64,000 nt of DNA. It comes from Fasciola hepatica. Its lineage: Eukaryota > Platyhelminthes > Trematoda > Plagiorchiida > Fasciolidae. Under the pieces are notes generated by a model. The model was not told the DNA's origin and searched no databases. It saw nothing but the letters and a program-made list of their open reading frames with translations. Shown piece by piece: positions 55,450 to 64,000 of this stretch. The first letter of the stretch is position 1. Each line of letters begins with the position of its first letter. Made by a program: the position numbers and the translations under genes. The DNA is taken from positions 2,821,501-2,885,500 of the forward strand of contig CANUEZ040000029.1 in assembly GCA_948099385.1 (NCBI GenBank), written 5' to 3'.

Positions 55450-55605
55450 GCGATGATCATCATCACGACAATCATTAGACACTGTGGTCTCGGATTCGAA
55501 TCGTGCCACTGCATGTCACTAATCCATCTGGGGGCCTCTAATGGCCCGAAGTCACACTCCTGAAATATTGTGCCATTTCAGTATAATAAATTAAAAAGGA
55601 AGCAT
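55450..55605 (+). repeat. SINE S2 copy 3
   Basis: B box CGGATTCGAATCGTGCC and tail CTCCTGAAATATTGTGCCATTTCAGTATAATAAATTAAAAAGGAAGC as in the other S2 copies. The 5' part of the tRNA-like head is diverged. Confidence 0.65.
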
Positions 55606-55946
55606 GCCTATTATTATGGTGACTATTATCATGAATATTGTCTGTGTTCCCATCGGATTCAGTTCTGACCTCGAACATAAATCACCGTGGCACTACTTCA
55701 AGGTGTTAAGCTATTCAAATTCCGATTAGCGCGTTATTCTCCAGTACTGAATCTAACTCTGACCAAGTAACCAGGCACTGTAAGTTATTTGTGAAGTGAA
55801 GTCTTTGTTATCACTGGAGCTTCCTACGAAGAAGTTGTCCATCACATGAGTCGGTCGCTGGGAGAGCAACGGGTTGGTATTCTTGAAAAGTCAACGACGG
55901 ATGGGCGTTGCATCGTGAAGTTGTGAAGTTAAACAGACCGTTTTAG

Positions 55947-56093
55947 AGCCAGTCCGGATAGCTTAATGGTTAGGTGTTTGACTCACAATCATTCACCTCG
56001 GTTTATGGTCCCATTCGGGGCTCGGGGGATTATTCAAAACAGGAGTGAAAGCACCATACAGTGCTTTCGTGGTTTTTAATGATGAGCTGAGCT
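55947..56093 (+). repeat. SINE S1 copy, plus strand
   Basis: The head AGCCAGTCCGGATAGCTTAATGGTTAGGTG has a clear A box (TAGCTTAATGG). The B box (GGTTTATGGTCCC) is degenerate. The tail reads TGAAAGCACCATACAGTGCTTTCGTGGTTTTTAATGATGAGCTGAGC, as in the 12975 copy. The GTGCTTTC block and its upstream complement can form a short hairpin. Confidence 0.7.
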
Positions 56094-56195
56094 TTGTTGC
56101 TGTGTGACGAATCATTTGATAATGAAACCAAATCTCCCAGTACCCAGACTGAATAAGCTGTTATTTATTTTTCCAACATGATCAACGCAGTATCA

Positions 56196-56335
56196 AAGCT
56201 CGACTAATCATTGAAAACCACAGAAGTACTCCACAGTCGTTTTATCTGATTTGTTAGAAATTCTCAGCAGTGCCTGTCAACCGAATTACAACTGTGACTT
56301 GAACACGGTGTGCATGATTTTAAGTCATGCACTTT
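56196..56335 (-). repeat. SINE S1 copy, minus strand
   Basis: CGACTAATCATTGAAAACC is the S1 tail in reverse, followed by TTGTTAGAAATTCTCAGCAGTG as in the 12975 copy (TTGCTAAGAATCATCAGCAATG) and a B-box-like ACTTGAACACGG. The head is truncated or diverged. Confidence 0.6.
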
Positions 56336-56341
56336 AGGTTG

Positions 56342-56415
56342 GGCGGTGATGGTTGGGTGCTTTAAAGCAGTTGCTTATCACCTCGGAGGTCTGAGGATCG
56401 AACCTCGTCATCGCC
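56342..56415 (+). repeat. tRNA-like element (family S3)
   Basis: 74 nt whose ends GGCGGTG and CATCGCC pair like an acceptor stem with one wobble pair, with a B-box-like GGATCGAACCTC. D and anticodon arms do not fold well, so this is more likely a SINE head or tRNA pseudogene than a working tRNA. Confidence 0.4.
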
Positions 56416-57199
56416 GGCCACTTCGGTGGTAAACGATAATCCACTGTCGTCCGGATCGTAACCACACCAAACCCATTGGGATCTCATGGAGCTCTCCATT
56501 ATTCCAAGTTTCAGCGTCTGGTTGCTTGTTATCCCTAACGATGGAGTGGACCGTTGAGACTATGGCGTATAGCTTTACCACTGCACCCACGCACAAGCAC
56601 GTAATAAAGACAAACCACTAGACTCTCTGAGCTGTTTATTTGATCGCCATAGTAAGCGTTTATGTTGTTCGCTGAGAATGTGCCCTGCTGTGAAACGCGA
56701 AGGTCACGAGCTTATGGGCTTCGGGCTGGTTTGGTGTGGGCGAACAATAGCGCCACCATTCCATTTTGAATCCAAGTAAGGTCAGCGTAACTTCAAATAA
56801 ATCCGACCTAACTTCAAATGAAGCCAGAAATCGCACCAATCTCAAAACACAGACAAGTGACTGTCTTGGCAGTGGTCACTCGTCACCTGCTCGTTATGAC
56901 CCATCACGGATGGGTTGATAAGCCCAAATATATGTTGGACGGCCTGTGCGAACGGAGAGTTCGTGTCGACTGAACGTCGTGACCACTGATGACTGGACCC
57001 ATACGAAAGTAAGTGTGAGGGTACGGTCCGACACATCGTTCGATGGACGGTTTAGTCTCACTGACAAACAGTACGTAAGCACCGGCCCCTACCGAGCCCA
57101 CGAAACCACGAATTGCAGAACAGACGATGGATGGCGTGAATCGATACACGAGACGAATCCTGCCAGCGGCATTCAAGCCTCAAGGCGTGGCGAGCCTCA
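56416..57199. other. No gene seen
   Basis: Several overlapping ORFs on both strands (for example 56946-57314 plus, 122 codons) have no motif and run into the family A repeat. Confidence 0.45.
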
Positions 57200-57345
57200 C
57201 CAGTCTGGTCAATACACTGTGTGCAACGAGAAGGTGCGTGACGGCAACCTATACATTCTTTGTTTTTCACTAATAGAAGGACATGATTCTCAGGTCGGTC
57301 CGAGTTCTCGCTAGAGTTAGTGGGACGAAACAAAATAGTAAGATC
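57200..57345 (+). repeat. LTR-like repeat, family A copy 5 (partial)
   Basis: GTGACGGCAACCTATACATTC, then AGTTCTCGCTAGAGTTAGTGGGACGAAACA, matching the downstream part of the family A copies. Confidence 0.5.
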
Positions 57346-57448
57346 GATGTATTAGTTGATCGACAGTTCACTTCGCCATAAAGCAAAACCTGGCCGCTGA
57401 ATCGACTGCGGGATTGAAGGTCGAGAGACCGGGGTCAGATTAATGAGG

Positions 57449-57745
57449 TCAGGAGGGTGATCGAGTTAGTTGAACCCGTGTGACAGCTATGGTTTGGGGG
57501 TATAGTGTTACAAAACCCATCACGTCTTTGGGCTGGAACATGGCTGCGCTTTGGAATAAAAACCGAGTCACACTTGAAACTGCCAGTTTGTAACTAAAGA
57601 TGAAGTGATTTTTATTGCGATGATATGACAAGACTGCAAACGCTTTCGCCGAGTCCATCTTTTGACCACTTTCGATGAGCTGGTTAGCAATGGCCGAGTT
57701 CGAGTTTCGTGGGTTAATGCGAGTCATCGTATCAACTGCAGGCAA
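57449..57745 (-). pseudogene. Penelope-like endonuclease fragment
   Basis: The 98-codon minus frame contains SNSAIANQLIESGQKMDSAK followed by AFAVLSYHRNK, resembling the 'SAIxxHLxETGHxVDxxxAF' segment downstream of the YIG core in PLE endonucleases (compare SSIVAHVVETGLLIDIQSAF in PLE-2). The C-terminal AEAI...LPWP block is not clear, so the call is tentative. Confidence 0.45.
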
Positions 57746-58426
57746 TTTAAGAAAGGTACGGCTACTCTACACCATATCAGCTTCAGGTGAAGCCACCATC
57801 AATATGTGAATCGTTGGGTAGCGGTCACTCAGACCTGTCCGTGAAACCTCTACCCAATCTTGACCTACATTCGCCATGTTGACCTCAAGTGTCGATGAGC
57901 GAAACTCTCGCCGATAAGTGCTAAGGTATGTGCAAGAGACTGCAGTGTTGACTGGTCGTAGCGAACGCTGTTTTGTCGGTGACATGTAAGGTAAATACGA
58001 CCGATGAACTAATCGATCGATCGTTCATTTGATTTTCTAGGGCACAATATGGCCACCGGATCAAGAAAATGATATCACCGGCTGGTATGATAAAAATACT
58101 CGCGAGACGCCATGGGAGCGTTGGAGAACTGTTTCATTTGCTCCAGTAACCAGTGTTTGGATATAGGATAAGTACAAACACAGGCCCAAATCTCGGCATG
58201 TTGAATTATCATTCCGTCGAACTGAATACTAATCTATCGGGGGAGGGGGCTGTCTTTGGTTTACTTTGCTCCAATCCCAGATGGTGCGTCGCCTACCCAC
58301 AATCACTGGTGAAACAACCATTACGCGTACTAGATTTCGAGTCATAGTTTAGATTGCTTAGGCACGTTTCAATTAAGATGGAACCACTGAGTAGTGTTTT
58401 CATGATTTTTCAACGGTAATTACAGA
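57746..58426. other. No gene seen
   Basis: No motif or repeat recognised. Confidence 0.5.
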
Positions 58427-58565
58427 AGATAATGGAAAATTCACTTGTATTTTTCGAATCCACAACTCAAACGCTCCCAGTTAGAAGCGAACCGGCAACC
58501 TTCCGCTTACTGGGGCGATGAGTTATTAACCGAGCCATCGCGGTACGGCCAGTTTGGGCGAATAA
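58427..58565 (-). repeat. tRNA-derived SINE S4, minus copy
   Basis: Reverse complement of 58679-58820. On the minus strand it reads GGCCGTACCGCGATGGCTCGGTTAATAACTCATCG, then GGAAGGTTGCCGGTTCGCTTC (B-box position) and a tail TTCGAAAAATACAAGTGAATTTTCCATTATCT. Confidence 0.7.
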
Positions 58566-58678
58566 CGCAAGTGAACATCCCGTTATGCACAAACCACTGT
58601 TTCAGTGATGCAAAGCAACTGTTCCGATTCTAACCCCTGGACTGGCCGCGTCGGTTACTTCTCAATAGGTCACTAGCA

Positions 58679-58820
58679 TTATTCGCACCCAATTGGCCGT
58701 ATCGCGATGGTTCGGTCGGTAGAGCATCTGTCCGGTAAGCAGAAGGTTGCTGGTTCGTTTGCGCTTCTGGGTATATGAGTTTCGGATGCAAAAATACAAA
58801 TATAGATTTTCCATTATCTG
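58679..58820 (+). repeat. tRNA-derived SINE S4, plus copy
   Basis: GCGATGGTTCGGTCGGTAGAGCATCTG resembles an A-box region, GGTTGCTGGTTCGTTTGCGC the B-box region, and the tail ends AAAATACAAATATAGATTTTCCATTATCT. Together with 58427-58565 it forms an inverted pair with 113 bp between. Confidence 0.7.
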
Positions 58821-58973
58821 AGATCGAAGATCACATGGCAATGATGAAGGCTTTTCACAACCGATAAATTATTGGCACTTCTGAAGGCAGTCATTTGTAC
58901 CGGTAGGAAAACTATATAGGCAGAACCGCACAAGAAAAGTGTCTGAATCTATGAGCGGACTAAACAAAGGATA

Positions 58974-59180
58974 GTGAAGAGCGGACAAGCGGTGATCTCT
59001 ATCCAGTTGATAGAATGGAATCATCCGACCAATGCTGATGAGGGTTTTCGTCCTATCTACAATGTTAAAGGGAAATTAAGAAATGTCAAAGGTCGTATCT
59101 TAACCGTCGTCGAGGTGATTGCGATTCTGCTGAACAACCCCTTCTGTCCACTCCTCCATGAACCCAGAAACAACGTGTGA
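58974..59180 (+). pseudogene. Penelope-like endonuclease C-terminal fragment
   Basis: The open frame reads QAVISIQLIEWNHPTNADEG, FRPIYNVKGK, VKGRILTVVEVIAILLNNPF. It aligns by eye with the region after the YIG core of PLE endonucleases (SAIxxHLxExxH...AFRxIYxV...AEAIAIxLxxPxLC). The YIG core is not present, so this is a short remnant of a PLE different from PLE-1 and PLE-2. Confidence 0.65.
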
Positions 59181-59524
59181 GATCTGTGAATATACCCTTC
59201 CCATCGATATAAAGTACCGTGATGCAATCAATAACCATACGCAACTGAAATGACAATTATCATCACACTGCTTAAGTTGTCGGTAAAAGGCGCTTTTTAA
59301 TCCACAGCGATCAGCATGGAATCCACAAGAAAACCTGGTAAGTATACTCAGTCAGACAAATGCACCACATTTTTCATGTCTGGAGTATCATTGAAGTACA
59401 GCTTGTGTACCGAACAGCCTTGAAGTGCATTTAATTCAGTAATTTCATCTATGAACTATGCCTGAAAGCAAATAATTTCGATTAACTAAGCCTCAGTGGA
59501 GATTTAAAAAAAAAGCTTGGGTAG
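59181..59524. other. No gene seen
   Basis: AT-rich; an A9 run at about 59507. Confidence 0.5.
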
Positions 59525-60015
59525 TGGTAATGAAATATCAAATTAGTGTCTTAACGAAGAAATTCTACCATGTATTTATACGGGAGGGGGTGAGCCTAAA
59601 TTCGGAACGTGTAGCGAGATTCGGACGGTGTTCAGATAAGTCATGGTACAAGGGCTGGGTATGGTCCGTAAAAATCTTCAAGGCAATTTTTACTGGCAAC
59701 GATGCGTGGATCACAGACTACTGATATAAGAGAGCCTGTGAGAATCAATGAAGCACTACTGATAATAGCCAAACCGCGGTGTAGTGTATGGAAATCTTTC
59801 TTAAGCAGACCAAGAAAGATAATGGCTGAGCTGTACAGTAAGGTTGGGAGAAAATATCGATTGACAGCAGAAATTATGACAGCTTGTCTAGCACCATAAT
59901 GCCTTCGCCTGCAAATTTCAAAAGACAGTCGAAGCGTTAAGAAAGAGACGCTGGAGAGCGAACAATTGTTTCCTGTGAATTTTATAAGTGCTCTTGTGAT
60001 GATCACGAGCGACAA
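59525..60015 (-). pseudogene. LINE 3' fragment (CR1/Jockey group)
   Basis: The minus frame 59641-60015 reads VNRYFLPTLLYSSAIIFLGL, LKKDFHTLHRGLAIISSASL, the post-RT 'I.P.LLYcSPVf..LLk.D...l.r.l..iS.aS' region, and downstream ATRSEFRLTPSRINT, like the 'R.RTxRYxNSFVP' end of the polyprotein. It carries the C-terminal part that LINE-B lacks, but whether both belong to one family is not shown. Confidence 0.6.
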
Positions 60016-60289
60016 TCACTACATCACAAAACGACTACGACAACGACGGTGGTTCGACACATGGCCAAGCCAGATGTGTGCTGAATACAATGCTCCTCCG
60101 TGGGAGTTGCACGTGTACCATCTGCAAGGACGCAGAAAGAAGACTCAATGAGCCGAAGTTCAGTAAGCGTATAACAGACACGAATACTTACATCAGAGGA
60201 AATGGCGCTACACTCTTACAGTTGATTTGGCTGAGGTGACATTGGAATGCTTAAGCCATTAGCCGGGTTAAAGGTAATTGTCGTGGTGT
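60016..60289. other. No gene seen
   Basis: No motif recognised. Confidence 0.5.
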
Positions 60290-60870
60290 GGCTTTGAAAA
60301 TGGGGGTATATGGTGGGGCGGGAGAGGAATGTCTCTACTGTGTGCGAGTTGTGGTGAGAGTTCCACTCCTATCGTTACTAGCGGTAATCGACCGGCCATC
60401 CGAGGTTGCCGGTTTTGGCCAGGGCAGCTGGAGAGCCTGGTCCAGTCGGTTTTGTGTACACAGTTCAGAGTTTAGGAGACGAATGGAGATTGCCTCTGCC
60501 GTGGCCAGGGATCGAAGTCGGACTGGTTTTGATCGATTAGGTGGAACATGATATATAACTTCGAATACTTTTTCTGGGCGAATTGTGACCACTATCCACC
60601 AAATAGCCTAGATTTGAACTGGTAATTACACCGGTCTTCCCATGACTCAACCGTCGTCGGTGATGTTCCTTAATGAGTTGAGACAAACACCTAGCCGTGT
60701 GGCCTTTGTAGGATGCGCCACATTCGCACGTGAACCGGAAACCCCTCTTGACAGTGGGAGTGATACTCTCATCACAATAAACACACAACAGAGACACTCC
60801 CCTTCCATCCACCCACCCCCCATCCACCACCCCCACACACCATTCTCGGCGCCACGACAATGGCCTTTAC
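60290..60870 (-). pseudogene. Penelope-like GIY-YIG endonuclease fragment (PLE-3)
   Basis: The minus frame 60537-60860 has FTCECGASYKGHTARCLSQL (C-x-CG, Y-x-G-x-T-x-R, with YIG changed to YKG) and IKEHHRRRLSHG. After a frame change near 60550, 60335-60592 gives ATAEAISIRLLNSELCTQNR and LDQALQLPWP, the conserved C-terminus. Sequence around 60310-60375 is partly the reverse complement of 60750-60830 (GGAATGTCTCTACTGTGTG versus AGTGTCTCTGTTGTGTG), another PLE inverted-end arrangement. Confidence 0.8.
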
Positions 60871-61052
60871 CTCGACCAATGGCTTACGAATTCCAATGTC
60901 ACCCCACCCATAGGGATTGAATGGGATTCATTGAAAACAATTGTTTACTCTCCGGCTTCTTGTTCTTAATATGACCATGATCACGGGACTATTCAGACTA
61001 CACAGTCGACGTAATTTTATTTCCACTGTTCAGAATGTGCGGAGACTACTAG

Positions 61053-61303
61053 GAATTGGATCTTATTGTAACGCCCGATAACTTGGCCGATTCGGTTCTG
61101 GAAACGAAGACAAAGTTCGTGACCGACTGCTCATTGACACAGGAAGAACGAGAACGGGTTAAAGTACAGTCAAAACACTTGGAAATGTTGAGATTCAGGT
61201 CAGAATGGAACGAAAAGTTCGCAGAAAAAACGATGAATTCCGGGAAGATTGGCGATCGACGGACAGAGCACCACATCGTTGGAGTACTTCAGAGGTTTTG
61301 CAG
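61053..61303 (+). CDS. Possible host exon (unassigned)
   Basis: A clean frame of 83 codons lies between an acceptor-like ACTACTAG|GAATT and a good donor CAG|GTAAAG that comes just before the in-frame stop. The peptide is charged and probably helical (LTQEERERVKVQSKHLEMLR, FRSEWNEKFAEKTMN). It matches no TE protein I know. There is no start codon near the acceptor, so it would be an internal exon. The region 61468-61566 (EVEDEDPSQTQRKIQQNDFA...LGMKY, stop) may be a second coding piece but is not in phase by simple splicing. Confidence 0.3.
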
Positions 61304-61566
61304 GTAAAGCAGTAAATAAGTCGCTATCAAAGAACTGTGTCCTGAAGGACACCAGCGATTTTTACTGTGACCCGATACACTGTTAGCAACATTTGTACAT
61401 TGAGTGCTTTTGGAAAATAAGTCTTTTAACCAAGAAGGTATAGAAGCGGAGCAGCCAAAAGACCCTAGCTTTTGAAGTAGAGGATGAGGACCCAAGTCAA
61501 ACGCAGAGAAAGATACAGCAGAACGATTTCGCGGAGCTATTTAAGGTCTTAGGAATGAAATACTAA

Positions 61567-62119
61567 ACTGAAGCAACTGCGTCCGAGTTGTACCTGTTAA
61601 ATTTGGATACAAACCGACAGAGTTCACTGGGAGCAACAAAAACGGAACGCAACCGTCTAAGGATAGTGCACCCAAGAATTTTCCGTTTGTTTTAAAATAC
61701 CATTCTATCTAATCACTTGTGCTTTTACCTCGTTGTTGCTGATATATCTTGACTTTTCTTTGAGTATGGCATGGTGAGATTTGCGGAATCAAAGTTAATG
61801 CTTAAAATCCTGGGATCAGAACACCTAATCTGAGAGCTCTCTGAATCCCATTCAGGGTTAGTTGCCCACAAACAAAACTGTCTCGTCCTTTTTGGTTACT
61901 TGATCGTGTTTGTCCTTTTGACAGTTGGGCATCAGTAATAATACGTCCGAATAGATCGTAGAAATATAAATGCTAAAGATCTACACCGCGTGTGCTTAAC
62001 CGCGGTACCAGCTACAAAAGTCGGTATACATTCCCATGTATGAGGAGGACTTTCTGAGTTAACACTGAAATGAAATTTGCAAATCGTACAATATCCCATA
62101 GATTCATGGCAAAAGTTTA
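61567..62119. other. No gene seen
   Basis: AT-rich, no motif. Confidence 0.5.
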
Positions 62120-62310
62120 TATTCCATATATCACCTCAGGCATTTACTTGCAGAGTTTTCTCTAACTTGAAATAGATATTAGTGGGTGAGCAAGTGTTTA
62201 ACAAACCTGATGTATTCATCGCGTTTTGGAACCTAATGAGTCATGTAATACCGATGTAAAAGACAGCATGTCTGAATTGTGTGATTAAAAAAGAGAGGAG
62301 GGCGTGTGAA
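62120..62310 (+). repeat. Diverged half-copy of hairpin repeat F1
   Basis: ATATATCACCTCAGGCATTTAC matches ATATATCACTTCAGGCATTTAC of F1, followed by weaker similarity (GTGGGTGAGCAAGTGTTTAACAA versus GAGTGAGTAAGTTTACAA) and an AAAAAGAG...GTGTGAAAA end. Only one arm is seen. Confidence 0.45.
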
Positions 62311-64000
62311 AAAACGAAGTGGAAAACTGAAGAGATGAAAATAGGAAGGGACTGAGTGGAGCCTTGCCACGACTACGACGACGGCAACAACAACAGCTAA
62401 ACCATCTTAGGATTGATTTGAGAAACTACCACAGTGATTTGTGGAATTATCACAGTTGGGAAACTGTAAGTTTAATTCGACAACCGAATGCAACGGTTGG
62501 TTGTTGTATCCGTAACTTGTATTTCATTGGTCAGCTGGCCACAAGCCTCCGTGGACGGCGATTGGCCATTGTGACCGCCTGTCTTACCACACTCTTCCCG
62601 TGCAGGACTGGCACAGACCTTGGCGGTGCGACTTGTCGCGCTCACGGGCGGACGTCGACCCGATGGATCAGCAGGGCCGTGTGATCTGAGCGAGAAAATC
62701 AAACTGTTCTCAACCGACCGATGGATAAGGCCGTGCATTGCGTTAGATGCCTTTCGACTAGCGAGGGCATTCCGATTAGACGAAGTTATGCCACTGGTCC
62801 CCGAATGACATCAGCATTCGGTTCACAAACATGATAGAGATGGAAATTTATAACCTACCTCAACTTAGGCAATAGTTTAGCACTCCTCTGTGTTGGAGAT
62901 AGTAGCTGGATATGGTACACGAGGTTCTGTGGCTTGCACAGTTCCGGCTTCAGAATTCTAATTTCTATGGTCTCAACTAATCGTAAACAATCGCCTGCCT
63001 AAAATGACAAAAAACAAATGAATCAGACTGATGAAGTACACTACCCTTGGAATAGTGAGTAATGAATACCTTGGTGTTTGGTGAAACTCGGGTATGCGTA
63101 TCAGAGAAAGAATTCACCATTAGGAGAAATCACAAAGAACACCTTCTTGGCCATTTTTGCCATCGTACTTTGTCTATTTTCTCTCACATCAGTGGACAAT
63201 TGGCTCGGGATAACGGTTCCGTCACGGTGCATTTCGTTCCAAAGATAGGTTTCCTCGTCGGTCTCCATTGTTTGTTCTAATATAAATTTGCCTTATCTTA
63301 TCATTCATTTTACAACTTCGTATTTGATGAGTTTTTCACTGGTAACAGTGGTTTTATCTGTCACTGAATAATTTTCGTACATTAGTAAATTTAAGCTTGT
63401 CATAAAAAGCCTTGCAAAAACACTGAAAAACTGCCTCTTGCTTGTCGTAGATTATCATCATCCTCAAATGTCCATATTTTGCATTGTGATATAAATTGTT
63501 ATATTGTATGATAAATCGCGTCCTGGACGATTTAAACCGCTTAGTACTCGGGGATCTTGTTCGTTGTTCTTTAGCTATTAGGTTTTTTCAAATTATAATT
63601 TGGAATTGAAAGCACTCGAAATGAATAACCTTTGCTTCTTTCTGTATTTGTATTTGTATGACAGGCGTTTGGAAGCAACTTGCTCCCACTTCAGCCAAAA
63701 CGTCCTGACAACAATGGAGCAAAGTAAAATATACAACAATGGGTGGTGAAAGATATGTAAAAGTGAAAATATGACATCAACCAAATGTGGAAAGTAATTC
63801 CGTATTCGTCTTATCCTTGTCGGTCAGTACCCGCACCAGAGCTTTTGGATGCGTTAATTCAGGAAGAAATGTGTCGAAATTCATATCTGGTGGATGAGAG
63901 GCAAGGACAAAGAAATAAGTGAGAGTGTATTGGATGCATCGGATTCTGTAAAATCTTGTGGGCTAGAGCTACGCAAGATTCAATACGTTGTTTGGCTATT
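62311..64000. other. No gene seen; GC-richer block at 62.5-62.8 kb
   Basis: A GC-richer block at about 62500-62760 has two CCAAT-type boxes (CATTGGTCAGCTGG, CGATTGGCCATTG) like the LTR promoters elsewhere in the window, but no TATA box or second copy. The rest is AT-rich with no motif-bearing ORF. Confidence 0.4.

Noticed and set aside
56342..56415. Functional tRNA gene
   Set aside because: The acceptor ends pair, but D and anticodon arms do not fold normally and it sits in a SINE cluster.

Overview
This window is eukaryotic and looks like repeat-rich flatworm DNA, most likely trematode. The organism is inferred from the transposable-element (TE) types: a Ty3/Gypsy element of the CsRn1 kind (CHCC Gag finger, tRNA-Trp primer site), Gypsy elements resembling the invertebrate K02A2.6-like polyproteins, Penelope-like elements (PLEs) with a GIY-YIG domain, CR1/Jockey-type LINEs and tRNA-derived SINEs. 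Without database access the species cannot be named. I found no confident single-copy host gene; almost everything recognisable is a TE, usually broken, and the rest is AT-rich sequence with only short random ORFs.

Layout. 1-16 kb: scattered remnants, namely a LINE C-terminus (1.5 kb), a foldback (2.2-2.4 kb), LTR-like repeats (3.4, 8.8, 13.6 kb), a decayed Gypsy copy (5.0-7.4 kb), a SINE (13 kb) and a hairpin repeat (14.3-14.8 kb). 16.1-17.6 kb: an apparently perfect 613-bp inverted repeat. 17.6-22.0 kb: a long decayed CR1-type LINE with a PHD-like finger, endonuclease, reverse transcriptase and C-terminus. 22-28 kb: mostly anonymous.

28.2-48.1 kb is the centrepiece, a stack of nested insertions that can be unpicked from target-site duplications (TSDs). 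An old Gypsy element (LTRs 28217-28458 and 47803-48058) is split inside gag by a PLE (28659-43163; imperfect 11-bp TSD). That PLE is split by a young, almost intact CsRn1-like Gypsy element (29476-34911; TSD GAAC), by a solo LTR (about 35003-35318), and by a 6-kb unit with about 380-bp inverted ends and a TA duplication (37041-43096). The 6-kb unit holds a SINE, an LTR-like repeat and a LINE, and the LINE is itself interrupted by a second PLE (40574-42593). The old Gypsy element also carries a SINE inside its RT domain and another solo LTR.

48.2-52.1 kb: a separate Gypsy element on the minus strand with matching 259-bp LTRs, TSD GTTG, an internal deletion and frameshifts. 52-64 kb: mostly anonymous DNA with a SINE cluster (55.4-56.4 kb), an inverted SINE pair (58.4-58.8 kb), three PLE endonuclease fragments, a LINE 3' fragment and one possible host exon (61053-61303).

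The elements do not work together as a pathway. Their interest lies in insertion order, terminal structures and the few copies that are close to intact.
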